DNA of 64,000 bases from Macrostomum hystrix (Eukaryota > Platyhelminthes > Macrostomidae): NCBI GenBank assembly GCA_950097015.1, contig CATNEN010000038.1:4137001-4201000 (forward strand), written 5' to 3'. How positions within the stretch are numbered: position 1 is the stretch's first letter; every line of letters begins with the position of its first letter. The translations under genes and the position numbers were made by a program. The notes under the pieces were generated by a model. The model did not search any database. It saw nothing but the letters and a program-made list of their open reading frames with translations, and was not told the origin of the DNA. This document shows positions 1-10,352 of the stretch, one piece after another.

Positions 1-219
1 CTGTCCCGCCACGCTGTTGAGAGCACCGCCCAGGCCGACAACAAGATCACCTGGGCCGATATCCGGGACCGCATGACCCAGACTAATATAATCTACAAGC
101 TGAGCTCCATGAAGTTCAAGGATCCCAACAAGGAGACTAGGGAGCAAATCCTCAAGGACTATGACGACCTGCTGGAGGAGATGAGCCAGCAGTTTCGCAA
201 TCTCGAGGATCAGATCTGA
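1..219 (+). CDS. 3' end of an unrecognised coiled-coil-like protein gene (partial)
   Basis: Frame 1 is open from the window edge to a TGA at 217-219 and gives 72 residues rich in charged and Leu/Gln residues (ending NLEDQI), as expected for a helical or coiled-coil C-terminus. Codon use is GC-rich like the other real exons of the window, and the frame closes into AT-rich DNA that looks like 3' UTR. I do not recognise the family. The gene continues upstream of the window, so its domains and start cannot be seen. It could be a single terminal exon. Confidence 0.6.
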   Translation: MSRHAVESTAQADNKITWADIRDRMTQTNIIYKLSSMKFKDPNKETREQILKDYDDLLEEMSQQFRNLEDQI

Positions 220-1130
220 GAGGATTTCAGAATTGCAGGACTCAAATCGACATGAACCAGATGCTAATAGTGAACCTTTCAGTCCCCGATCGCATAATAT
301 TAGAGTGCAATTCGCTAGCGCACTAATTACTTGCATCTATCTATGATTATTCTCTTTCTAGATTGTTGTTTTTTCTTAGTTTTTTCGCAATTGTAATATT
401 ACTGCCATGTGAGTAGTATCTCTGCTGCTGTTGTTGATTCGGGCATTGATTATTGTGTTATTTTATACTGACCCCGCAGACTAGCTCTTGAAAATAGAGA
501 ATAAGTATATCTATATTCCGAAAATTACATTCTGAGTTTACTCTGTAATACATTTGTTTATGCTATTGCTAAATCCGTATTAAAAATTTATCATATTTAT
601 TCAAGTAACTCATTTTTAACACTTGCCCGGCCCAGTTACTCTTATGCGATGATTCCATATTGAAATGATGGTTTTTAATCTAAAAAATGTCCTTAAAATG
701 GCTCCATTCTTCAGTTATGCACACACACTGTATGGTTATCCAAGATGATTATCTAATTTTGGTGTTGTCTATTTTCTCCCTAATAGCCTACTAGGAAGTA
801 CGAGTAGTATCATTGGAGTTTTGCACCTCATTAAATCTAGGTTTGTTCTTGAACAAGATAATTGTCGTTTTGTGATTTATTCGTCATTTTCCTCCCCTTC
901 TGTTGTTGCGTTGGCCTACTAGCAGTAATTAATCAAGTGGCGCAAATTTATCTATTCATAGACGCATCAAATTTCGTTTCTGCCATTCGGCGCAGCAGTT
1001 AAATTTTCAGTTATAATTATTATTAAATTTAATTAGCCATTAAGAAACAAAAAAGTTTTTTAATGCTCCGAATTTCACTTTATTATTTATTTTTTGCTGT
1101 CGAATCATTTGTAAAAGCAACAAGAAATGT
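220..1130 (+). other. 3' UTR and AT-rich intergenic DNA
   Basis: The sequence is AT-rich with no plausible exon. An ATTAAA at 579-584 could be the poly(A) signal of the upstream gene. I see nothing else before the minisatellite starts. Confidence 0.4.
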
Positions 1131-2690
1131 CCTCAGATGTCGCATCTTGATCTCTTATATCTCCTCAGTTGTCACATCTTGATCTCTTATATCTCCTCAG
1201 ATGTCGCATCTTGATCTCTTATGTCTCCTCAGTTGTCACATCTTGATCTCTTATATCTCCTCAGATGTCACATCTTGATCTCTTATATCTCCTCAGTTGT
1301 CACATCTTGATCTCTTATATCTCCTCAGATGTCACATCTTGATCTCTTATATCTCCTCAGTTGTCACATCTTGATCTCTTATATCTCCTCAGTTGTCACA
1401 TCTTGATCTCTTATATCTCCTCAGTTGTCACATCTTGATCTCTTATATCTCCTCAGTTGTCACATCTTGATCTCTTATATCGCCTCAGATGTCGCATCTT
1501 GATCTCTTATAAGTCCTCAGATGTCGCATCTTGATCTCGATAAGGTCCTCAGATGTCACATCTTGATCTCTTATAGGTCCTCAGATGTCGCATCTTGATC
1601 TCTTATATCTCCTCAGATGTCACATCTTGATCTCTTATATCTCCTCAGTTGTCACATCTTGATCTCTTATATCTCCTCAGTTGTCACATCTTGATCTCTT
1701 ATATCTCCTCAGTTGTCACATCTTGATCTCTTATATCTCCTCAGTTGTCACATCTTGATCTCTTATATCTCCTCAGTTGTCACATCTTGATCTCTTATAT
1801 CTCCTCAGTTGTCGCATCTTGATCTCTTATAGGTCCTCAGATGTCACATCTTGATCTCTTATAGGTCCTCAGATGTCACATCTTGATCTCTTATAGGTCC
1901 TCAGATGTCACATCTTGATCTCTTATAGGTCCTCAGATGTCACATCTTGATCTCTTATAGGTCCTCAGATGTCGCATCTTGATCTCTTATAGGTCCTCAG
2001 ATGTCACATCTTGATCTCTTATAGGTCCTCAGATGTCACATCTTGATCTCTAATAGGTCCTCAGATGTCACATCTTGATCTCTAATAGGTCCTCAGATGT
2101 CACATCTTGATCTCTTATAGGTCCTCAGATGTCACATCTTGATCTCTTATAGGTCCTCAGATGTCGCATCTTGATCTCTTATAGGTCCTCAGATGTCACA
2201 TCTTGATATCTTATAGGTCCTCAGATGTCACATCTTGATATCTTATAGGTCCTCAGATGTCACATCTTGATCTCTTATAGGTCCTCAGATGTCACATCTT
2301 GATCTCTTATAGGTCCTCAGATGTCACATCTTGATCTCTTATATCTCCTCAGATGTCGCATCTTGATCTCTTATAGGTCCTCAGATGTCACATCTTGATC
2401 TCTTATAGGTCCTCAGATGTCACATCTTGATCTCTTATATCTCCTCAGATGTCACATCTTGATCTCTTATAGGTCCTCAGATGTCACATCTTGATCTCTT
2501 ATAGGTCCTCAGATGTCACATCTTAATCTCTTATATCTCCTCAGATGTCGCATCTTGATCTCGATAAGGTCCTCAGATGTCGCATCTTGATCTCTTATAG
2601 GTCCTCAGATGTCGCATCTTGATCTCGATACGGTCCTCAGATGTCGCATCTTGATCTTTATCATATCCTAAGATCTCTATCAGGTCCTAA
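1131..2690. repeat. 32-bp minisatellite, about 48 copies
   Basis: The unit begins CCTCAG and contains TGTCACATCTTGATCTC. CCTCAG recurs exactly every 32 bp (1131, 1163 and so on). Variant units differ at TTGT/ATGT, CACATC/CGCATC and the last bases (ATATCT, ATAGGT, GATAAGGT). Similar variants cluster: ATATCT units dominate the first half and ATAGGT units the second. The array stops about 100 bp before the start codon of the ankyrin gene. Confidence 0.95.
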
Positions 2691-2792
2691 GATTGTCTCT
2701 GGGAGTTCATACGAGAAGTTCCAGCTATCGTTGGCGTTGATGTTGGGATTTTGATATAAATATCGAAACTTCTATTGCTAGAAAGCGACAAA

Positions 2793-4678
2793 ATGCCTGA
2801 ATGGACGGGAATAACTCTGAAGTCCACTGTGCGCGAACAGTACGCTGAGAAAATTGAAAACCTGTTCGGCCCCTTCAAACTGGCCAATTGGGAGGCCGCA
2901 TTTGACGAAGCCACCTTTAACGCTTCCTTAGTCAACAGTTGCGAGCTGCGCAACTCGCCTAGCGACACGCCGCGCGGCTGGACTCTCCTACACTTCGCTG
3001 CCAGCGCCGCAGCTCCCGCCTGGGTGGCCGCTCGGCTGGTTGAATCTGGGGCGGTGCGCTGCGCCAAGGACTGGTTGGGCAGGACTCCGTTGGACCTCGC
3101 TAAAGCGAATGCCGACAGTAGCCAGGTGAAATATTGCACCATTTTATTAACAGTTAAAAGGTCATGCCATTTTTCACCTTGGGGAAAGATTTCGGGGCTA
3201 TTTTAAATGGCCATTGTCTACTTCACGAAGCTCCCAAACCGACTGGTGAAATTCAACCAATTGGATCAAAATTCAACCGAGTCGTCCGAGTCAACATCGG
3301 CGAGATATTTTTCTATTCTTGTCGAAGACCCTGTCGAAGATCCATATTGGTTAAATAGTGAAAAAATTAACAACCATTTATTCAATCTGAAATAGTCATT
3401 AACGATAGCCGACATACTTACATTAGGAAATTTTATGAGCAAAATTAATTATGCCCATATTTGTGGTTCTTTCCACCAGGTTCTGTCCGAAGAGGTTGTA
3501 GCCTTATGGTTAGAGCGTCTGACTCACTAATTCAAGGTCTTGGGTTCGATTCCCAATGTGTTCTGAGCAGTGACACATCAAGGACCACTAGAAGTAAAAG
3601 GACGGGAAACTTTGTTTCTTAGAAAATAATTGAAGGCTTGTTTCTTGCGAAAAAAATACACTTGGGAGATAGGAAATTTTCTTTTTCTTTTTTAGGTTTA
3701 AATAATCTTCGTACGGTTTTTTACTAAATAAAATCCAATTTTAACTTGAATCTTAAATTATTGATTGACCAAATTTATATTTGATGTTTTTATACATCAA
3801 TCTTATAGTTTACATTTTTGCCATCATGAATATTGTGTTTCATATTAAAATATTTATCTAGAAAAATAATTTGTTTTGAAATAAGGTATTTTATTTTACC
3901 TTATTGTTACATACAATCAATTTACTGCTTTCTAGTGATAATTATTATGGCATTAAAAATATCAGGTAATATCAAAAGAACTCCGTGTAGTGTATTTTTT
4001 CTCGGAAACCAGCCTTCAAATGTTTCTAAGAAACGTGGTTTCCCGTCCTTCTACTTCTAGTAGTCCTTGTGACACATTCGACTCGGGCAAAGTCTTTGAG
4101 CTCGAATCCATGGCGAGATCAAACTATTTTGGGGCGCAGCCGTAGACAGAAGGCTTGCAGGCCGTGAGGACCAGCTCTCTAGTCCACTGTCAACCCAGAA
4201 ACGATGAGTCAGAATCACATTATCGGAAATGAGTCGGTCTAAAAGAGAGTGCTTGATCGCCCTAATGAATCAAAGCTGTTGGCGCGCCGTTCAACAGGAG
4301 CTGGTGGCAGTCCTGACGCCGGAGTATCGCCTGGCCTCGGAGCAAATCAACGACACCCAGCTGGACGCCATTGAGGGCCACTTCCACAGCCTCATCAGAG
4401 AGGTGTCCAACGAACTGAGCGAGGACCATCAACTGGCTCTGTTGCCAGTTCGAGTCCTACTGGAGTCGTCTAAGTCGAGCCCCGACCAACAATGGAACTT
4501 TCCCATACCGGGCATGTACGGCGGCTTCTATGGGATTCATCTGGTACCCGCAGGGTCTGACGGCTCGGGCGTGTGGCACCTGCTGTGCGATAGCTGGTGC
4601 CGCGTGGTCGGCGGCTCCGGCCGGCGGGACAAAGTCACCGCTGACGGCTGCGAGCTGCTGGAATCCGGCTTCGTCTGA
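2793..4678 (+). CDS. Ankyrin-repeat protein with a conserved C-terminal domain, two exons
   Basis: Exon 1 is 2793-3125 (ATG at 2793; donor CAG|GTGAAA). It encodes 111 residues with ankyrin-type motifs, WTLLHFAAS followed by DWLGRTPLDLAKA. Exon 2 probably starts at 4250 (phase 0, weak acceptor GAGAG|TGC) and ends with TGA at 4676-4678. It encodes a domain with FPIPGMYGGF and SWCRVVGGSG and the C-terminus ELLESGFV. The joined product would be about 253 residues. The ankyrin part suggests a protein-interaction role; I do not know the function of the C-terminal domain. The intron carries a hAT-type MITE and SINE pieces. The acceptor is the weakest point: exon 2 may instead start elsewhere or belong to a separate gene. 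Confidence 0.6.
3487..3570 (+). mobile_element. tRNA-derived SINE head (family A), truncated
   Basis: The segment has a tRNA-like A box (TGGTTAGAGCG) and B box (GGTTCGATTCC at 3543-3553). It matches the heads at 10838 and 13025 and is cut off by the MITE inserted at 3579. It is not a tRNA gene: the 3' acceptor half does not pair, and the same sequence recurs with SINE bodies elsewhere in the window. Confidence 0.6.
3579..4069. mobile_element. hAT-type MITE with long inverted ends and an 8-bp target duplication
   Basis: The left end reads CAAGGACCACTAGAAGTAAA. The right end is its inverted counterpart, ending CTTCTAGTAGTCCTTG, and the similarity extends about 85 bp inwards. The octamer TGACACAT directly flanks both sides (3571-3578 and 4070-4077). 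The 8-bp duplication points to a hAT-superfamily transposase. The 491-bp element has no transposase and lies in the intron of the ankyrin gene. A single-ended relative of the terminus lies at about 7987-8070. Confidence 0.8.
4078..4165 (+). mobile_element. SINE family B fragment
   Basis: The stretch with CTCGAATCCATGGCGAGATC and GGGGCGCAGCCG matches the start of the full family B element at about 7390-7460 (GGTGAGGCCACT, TCGGGCGCAGTCG). It is a short, diverged copy in the ankyrin gene intron. Confidence 0.45.
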
Positions 4679-5918
4679 CTGACGTGTCGACGCGTTACAA
4701 ATTTTTAAGGCTTCCAATTCTTTTTTGCTTCAAGTTCACCTTATTCAGAACATGGACAGTTACATGTAGCTGTGTTATATTCAGAAGCTAATCAATTTTA
4801 TTATTATCACAATCTTTTTTAGATAACTATTGTGTACAATGGAACTAAAAGGGAGCATGTTGGGGTCGGAAGTTTGAAATCTCATTCTAAGATTTAAACA
4901 ATTTTCTTTGAGCCATACTCAATCCAAGCCTCTGTGACGATTAAAACACAAAGGACGAAATCGAAGTCTGAGCAGCGGCAATTGTAAGTTCGGCAATTCA
5001 AAGTCAGTAATGTTGGTGACGTAGCGGTAGCACTTTTATTCCGTATGCACTGGGACGTCGACAAGCAGGGTGTAATGTAAGGCGTAGGAGCTCGTAATGG
5101 TGAGTGTCAGAACCGAATGTAGTGGAGTGTAGTGAGTGAGAAAAGTCACGGCACGAAACGTAGAAGAGCGAGAACGGCGATAACGGAAGAGCGCAAGAAC
5201 GAAAGTGAGGAAGAAAGAACCAGTGGAGCGCAGAACCAGTGGAGCGCGAGCGGGAAGGAAAGAAAGCCGCACGAAAGGAAACGTAAAGCGCGAGCGGGCC
5301 TGAAGCCCTTGGTTAAGTAAACTAGGCTGATTGAAAAACAAAGCGATCGATACTTCCGGCCAGCCAGAGCTCGCACGCTCATTGGCCGGGGGGAAAATAC
5401 ATTAAGATACGCGTAGTAAATAGCTAGAATGGCGCGATATACGTTTATGGTTACTGACAGTAGCGCACTAATAATTTGACTTACTAATATAAATTAACAG
5501 AATTGGATAATATGATACGATGAGCTAAAACGGCCCTCGCAAGTACATAATTTGGAAATTAAGCATATAATCAACGCATAGAGTAATATTGTAGGGGCGC
5601 AGGGGTGCCTTCAACAAGTGACAACGTCACACCTCGATTTTCCGATTCATATTGCAAAAAAGTCAAAACTGCAACTGTAACTATAATAGCCTTTATATTT
5701 ATTTAAATTTATACTTTTTAAACAAACAAAAATTTTTATACTTGTGTCATGTGCTGACGACTGATTCATATTTTATACTGCTTTTAATTAAATAGAATGT
5801 TTATGGCTTTTAAATTGTAAATTTCAATAGATTTTTCTTAAAAAAAGATTTCCTTTTGAAAAAAAGTATTATATTTGTCGTTTGTTTTCAAATCACCAAT
5901 CCATTTGCTTTAGATTAG
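4679..5918. other. Intergenic region with a GC-rich patch, no gene seen
   Basis: The flanks are AT-rich. Around 5030-5400 lies a purine-rich, GC-richer patch with short basic open frames on both strands and an inverted CCAAT box (CATTGGCCGG). None of the frames resembles a conserved protein. The patch could be a promoter, an LTR remnant or simple purine-rich DNA. Confidence 0.35.
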
Positions 5919-6156
5919 GCGCGTGCTAATAAGTGCAGCTAGTTCCCCATCACGCAGTCGGCGCGTGCTAATAAGTGCAGCGAGTTCCCCATCACGCAGT
6001 CGGTGCGTGCTAATAAGTGCAGCGAGTTCCCCCTATCATGCACTCGGCGCGTGCTAATAAGTGCAGCTAGTTCCCCATCACGCAGTCGGTGCGTGCTAAT
6101 AAGTGCAGCGAATTCCCCATTACGCAGTCGGCGCGTGCTAATAAGTGCAGGGGGTG
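5919..6156. repeat. 42-bp tandem repeat, about 5.6 copies
   Basis: The unit begins GCGCGTGCTAATAAGTGCAG and continues with AGTTCCCCATCACGCAGTC. Starts are at 5919 and 5961 and then regularly, with one unit slightly longer (CCCCCTATCATGCACTC). The array ends about 250 bp upstream of the start codon at 6409, so it lies in the promoter or 5' UTR region of the pantothenate-kinase-family gene. Confidence 0.9.
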
Positions 6157-6408
6157 TTGTCCTCTAAGGGCTTGCCTGAGCTTCATAAAAATAGTGTTTA
6201 TCACAAAATACACTGTTTATTCTGTGGTGTTTATGCTGCACTGTCACTATATAAATATTGCAAATGCGGGTACAAAAAGGCGCCCTTAAGCATCGCGAGC
6301 TGTCAATGCACCCCTATCGTCACTCTATTCTCAAGCTTTCAGCAGCAGCAGCAGCAATAAGCATCGCGTCTTTAAGAAAGAAATAAATCTGACGAAGATC
6401 CAGGCACA

Positions 6409-6864
6409 ATGACTGAACCGAAGTTCATCTTTCAAGACCGAGTGGTTGTTCCCAGCAGTCTGCTGGGCGCCCTGCCAAGTCGGTTGAGCTTCGACAACGG
6501 CGCCACGCTGTCAAAGATTCTTTACGTGACCGACTCGACCGATGATGCGGCCGACTCCTGCGTGCTCAACTTTGTCACCGTCGCCAAGGCCGACTTCCCG
6601 GAGGCGATCAGGTGGATCGCTAAACAGCCGGGCTGCCAGCAGACGAGCCAGGCCCGCAGTCTTGTGAAAATGACCGGCGTGAACTTCGCCTATCAGGACC
6701 TGCTCCAGGAGGCCTTCGGTGCCAGTTGCGAGCACGTGATCGAGCTGCTGACGCAGGTGCACGGCAGGGTCGAGTCTTTTGGCCTATTTGAGCTCTTCAA
6801 GCACTCTCGCGCCTGGACTCCGATAGTCTGATTGCTTTCAATCGGGTCGCATAAGACGAGGTCC

Positions 6865-6908
<44 letters not shown>

Positions 6909-7679
6909 GGGCATTCACCTTAAACACTGATTTTCACAGAGTCGAATCGTTTCGTCTGATTCTCTGTCAGAATCGGGTTCAGCGACCTTGGTGCGAGAGA
7001 CTGGCGCGGTTAACCGCTCTGCCACTCAACCCATAGCCCAGTGGTTTTGGAGCTTCGCAATTCTGATTGAGAGGTCGGCAGTTCGAAACTCGATCCAACG
7101 GAAGCATTTTGTATACTTTAGCTGCATTCTTGGCACACAAGTAATTTCCAAGTGCTTCAGTTCTCACAGCAGTAAAATGATTACCAGCATCAGCTGGGGT
7201 AGAAATTTAGGCGGGTGTTGCGGCATCACGAGTCCATGGACTGAACAGCTGTACACAGACCGTACTCTTGCTATCAAACTCAAGTATTCAAGGGGAGGGA
7301 GTTAAGTGGACTCTCGCACTGAGGGTCCCAAAGGAAGTCGGTGGCAGGGCGGTCTAACGCGTTTTCCTATCGCGCCAAGGTCCCTGAGGTCGATTCCGCG
7401 GTGAGGCCACTTTCATTTCGGGCGCAGTCGCGGAGAGATGGCTTGGCGGCTTTCGTGTTATTTACGCCCTTAAGGGCCAACATCCAAGGCACAGTGAAAG
7501 TGCACGCTGCCTGACGATGAGAAATTCAGGGCAGATGTACACACCTGTGAGCGTGTGCCTGTGTACGGTATCTGTGTGCGTGTGTGCTCAGGAGTCAGCG
7601 AAATGTGCAGAATTGCCTCCTCGCTGGCTGCGGGTCTAGTGTCACCGAATGATGTGCCATTGCCCGCAACCATCCTGAA

Positions 7680-7712
<33 letters not shown>

Positions 7713-9358
7713 TAGTGTCCCCTGTGAATGATTGCACACTTCAGGTGCGCGGCTGTCACTGGATGGTAACTAATCTGTCTGAGGAGCAGGTGTTCCTACC
7801 TGCTGTTGAGCCAGACCCGCTGTTCCAAGTGAATCTGGATGACAATCCGCTGCTGGCCAACATTATAGACAAGTTCAAGGTTGAAGGTGAGTGAACATGA
7901 TGTCTCTCCGCTGTAATATTGTGAAAATGTTTTTTGGATAGATATACATGTAGAGGCAAAGGAAGGCTACGCAAGCCTGGGGACCACAAGGAGTTGAAGG
8001 ACAAGAAACTACATTTCTTAGAAAAAGTTTAGAATGCTAGTTTGCTTCACGAAAGAAACTTTATTTCTGAAAATTTGACCTTTGTACCATTTTGTTTACA
8101 AATGGCTATATTATTTCCATTAAAGAGTTTCAAAGCATACAACATTCAAGAACTCATAATACAGTTTCTTGATCACTAATCAGAGGTTGTACTCGTAGTT
8201 GTGGTTTTATTGCTTCAGGAGCATTTTAGGGAAGGTCATGAGGAGAAAAAAAGCATTTGAAACCGATGTATTTGAATAATTGCAGGAGGGTTGCAGGAAA
8301 TGGCTTTGGTGATTTTGTGACACTAGACCCGCAGCCAGCGGGGAGGCAATTCTGCCCATTCCGCTGACTCTTGAGCACACGCGCACACAGATACCGTCCG
8401 TAGGCATACGCTCACACAGGTGTGTACATCTGCCCTGACTTTCGCATCGTCAGGCAGTGTACACTCTCACTGTGTCTTCGAGGTTGGCCCTAAAGGGTGT
8501 AAATTGCACGACAAGCCCCCAAGCCTTCTCTCCATTGACGCTGAATCGAGCTCAGAGACCTTGGTGCGAGAGGCAAACGCGTTAACCGCTCTGCCACTGT
8601 TTCCTTAGGCAAAGGTGACACGCATCTATCATCCCTGATTCGTAGGTGCTGAATCCGCAGCGAAATTTCCCGCCATCCTGGTCTGCCTCGGCTCAGGCAG
8701 CATGATTAGCGTGCTGGACTCTGATGGCAAGATGAGCAGCTTTCACTTCTGCCTGTTGGGCGGCAAGAGCCTCCAGGGCATGGCCAGGCTGATGATCGGG
8801 ACGGCCGACTATGACGAGATCATGGCTCTGGCTGAGAGGGGCGACCGGGCCAATGTGGACCTGCTCGTCAAGGAGGTTTGATTAGCTGAGTCTTTCGCTT
8901 TGAATGAACTCGTTGTGGTAGTTTTCGAGCAGCTCCCGCTGTCACCCATTGTTATGCATGCCTTCCAGGTCATCGCCAATGACCCGGCCAGCCCGTACGG
9001 CCAGTTCAACGGCGACATCCCCATGATGCACTTTGGCAAGGCGGCAGAGGACCGTCTAAGCCGGGACGGCGCTCGCCGCGAAGACGTGGCCCGCAGCCTG
9101 GTGTCGCTGTTCTGCGCCAACCTGCTGGGCAGCCTGGTGTCCATCAGCACCCTGAGCAAGGTGCCCATGGTGTACTTTGCTGGCAATTTTTTTGCCAACG
9201 CCTTGGCTAGGCGAGAGTTTGAGAACGCCAAGAGTCTGCTCACTCGGATTGGCGCCGGATTCAAGCATCGGTTCATCAGGAACGGTGGTCACCTGGGAGC
9301 CGCTGGCGCTCTTGTGGCGACTAACATGGACGCTCCCGCTTATCTGAAATTCGTCTAA
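6409..9358 (+). CDS. Pantothenate kinase family protein, four exons; possibly catalytically degenerate
   Basis: The exons are 6409-6756, 7745-7886, 8646-8875 and 8969-9358, with GT-AG borders and matching phases (0, 1, 0), giving about 369 residues, the size of a eukaryotic type II PanK core. Visible family signatures are SFDNGATLSKILY (DIGGT motif position, residues 27-39), QVRGCHWMVTN, ILVCLGSGSMISVL (about 174-187), LGGKSLQGM (GGGT loop position), AERGDRANVDLLVKE, an LFCANLLGSL helix, FAGNFF, and a GHLGAAGAL end. Known PanKs phosphorylate pantothenate, the first step of CoA synthesis. Here DIGGT reads DNGAT, GGGT reads GGKS, and my alignment finds neither the catalytic Glu (AYKFE reads AYQDL) nor the pantothenate-binding Arg. 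Like vertebrate PANK4 it may be a pseudokinase. AATAAA lies at 9768-9773. The introns are filled with SINEs. Confidence 0.88.
6867..6908. repeat. (TG)n microsatellite in intron 1 of the PanK-like gene
   Basis: This is an uninterrupted TG dinucleotide run of about 40 bp, roughly 110 bp downstream of the exon 1 donor. Confidence 0.95.
6961..7027 (-). mobile_element. SINE family B head fragment, minus strand
   Basis: The reverse complement reads GAGTGGCAGAGCGGTTAACC and then GCACCAAGGTCGCT. This is the tRNA-like head also found in the full family B copies at 7338 (+) and 8282 (-). It abuts the family A copy that starts at about 7027. Confidence 0.55.
7027..7262 (+). mobile_element. tRNA-derived SINE family A, near full length
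   Basis: A tRNA-like head (TAGCCCAGTGG; B box region CGGCAGTTCGAAACTCGA) is followed by the family body motif AGCATCAGCTGGGG and the tail GTCCATGGACTGAACAGCTG. Body and tail recur at 13120-13200 and 45970-46047. It lies in intron 1 of the PanK-like gene, in sense orientation. Confidence 0.7.
7338..7711 (+). mobile_element. tRNA-derived SINE family B with (ATT)n tail
   Basis: A tRNA-like head (GGCAGGGCGGTCTAACGCG; B box GAGGTCGATTCCGCGG) is followed by a body containing GGGCGCAGTCG, AGGGCCAACATCCAAGGCAC, GCTCAGGAGTCAGCGAAATG and TCTAGTGTCACCGAATGATG. It ends in (ATT)n at about 7680-7711. Relatives with the same order lie at 8282-8610 (-) and 39048-39332 (+). The tail ends 33 bp before exon 2 of the PanK-like gene. 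Confidence 0.8.
8282..8610 (-). mobile_element. tRNA-derived SINE family B, minus strand
   Basis: Read on the minus strand, this has the same order as the copy at 7338: tRNA-like head (GAGTGG-type A box; ACCAAGGTCTCTGAGCTCGA), body (AGGGCCAACCTCGAAGACAC, GCTCAAGAGTCAGCGGAATG, CTAGTGTCACAAAATCACC) and 3' end. It sits in intron 2 of the PanK-like gene, antisense to it. The (ATT)n tail is replaced by other AT-rich sequence. Confidence 0.75.
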
Positions 9359-9414
9359 GGCTCTGGTGGTGAAAAAAGGGCAAAATTTGTCTACTCGTTA
9401 AATCTAATCATGTA

Positions 9415-9610
9415 ATCAAGTCCTTGTCCTTGGCACCAAGGTCTGTGACAAGAATCGCCATGTATCTCAACGATGCTGGCTCGTACGGCTAAGTTTATTC
9501 TATAGGGCGGAAAAAATTATTCAGATGGTGGACTTTCACGAAAATCAGTGATTCGGTTTTGGAGCTATCGTGAATTAGGCAGCGCGCATTTTAAATAGCC
9601 CCCATGGTGA
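9415..9610. repeat. Dispersed repeat copy 1 (3' flank of the PanK-like gene)
   Basis: The blocks GTCCTTGGCACCAAGGTCTG, CTTTCACGAAAATC, GGTTTTGGAGCTATCGTGAA and TTAGGCAGCGCGCAT recur in order, diverged, at 11696-11815. The copy lies just after the PanK-like stop codon. It is an interspersed element of unknown type with no coding capacity. Confidence 0.6.
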
Positions 9611-10352
9611 ACAAAACGCATAGACTGGTTTGGCTCTGGCCCGGACACGAAGGCTTCAAAGAGAATAATACTATTGAAAGGCAGTTTTTTGTTTAAAGAA
9701 ACTGCATATCGCGTTCTTATTGATATTTACAGAATGTTTATCACTTCAGCTTTTTAGTGTAAATCAAAATAAATACGCTTTTTAACTTTCGAGAAGCGCA
9801 ATTTTCATATTCGTATTTTTTTAATCATCTTTTATTATTTGAACTAGATCACGCATATCAAACCGACAAACCAATAAAAACGCAACAAGACATGAAAACC
9901 TAATTTTAAACACAATAATACTGTTTATTGTATGAAAAATAGCTTCTTCTATTGTTGTTTATTTTATTATCACAAAGAAGAAAATTTCAGTGGCATGACC
10001 AGGCGAACGTAGATATTTTCCAGCTTATTGGGCTGAAGTACAAGGAAGTTTAGTGACTGGGTAAAAATCACAAATCCTAAAAAATTCTGGAATAGTACCA
10101 GGAATATGGGACTACAAAGCACAGTGAAAATCTTCATTATATTGCCGTCAAATAACACCTGAAAAACTGTTTTTAAATGCGCGACACTGTCTATTCACTC
10201 TACTTAATGTAACTTTTCTGCCTGTACAAATTATATCGTTCTGAACTATTGGAATATGAGCATTCAGAATTAATTTCATTTGCCTCAATCACATACGAGC
10301 ATTTTCGAATCAAAACGAGAAGTGTGTGCAAAATACTAAATGACCTTTAACC
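9611..10352. other. Shared convergent 3' region between the PanK-like gene and UVRAG
   Basis: AT-rich sequence lies between two convergent genes. AATAAA on the plus strand at 9768-9773 suits the PanK-like gene. TTTATT on the plus strand at about 9922 and 9959 (AATAAA on minus) could serve UVRAG. No further gene is seen. Confidence 0.4.

Noticed and set aside
1131-2690. CRISPR-like array
   Set aside because: The 32-bp units are directly adjacent with no unique spacers, no cas genes are present and the genome is eukaryotic. The same applies to the other arrays in the window.
3164-3395. Possible middle exon of the ankyrin gene
   Set aside because: The short overlapping frames have no ankyrin or other motif, and the phase-0 donor at 3126 precedes them.
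3487-3570. Functional tRNA gene
   Set aside because: A and B boxes are present, but no complete cloverleaf or acceptor stem can be paired, and the head recurs attached to SINE bodies at several sites.
5132-5341. Arg/Lys-rich open frames near 5.1-5.3 kb
   Set aside because: They come from a purine-rich patch; both strands are open and neither looks like a known protein.
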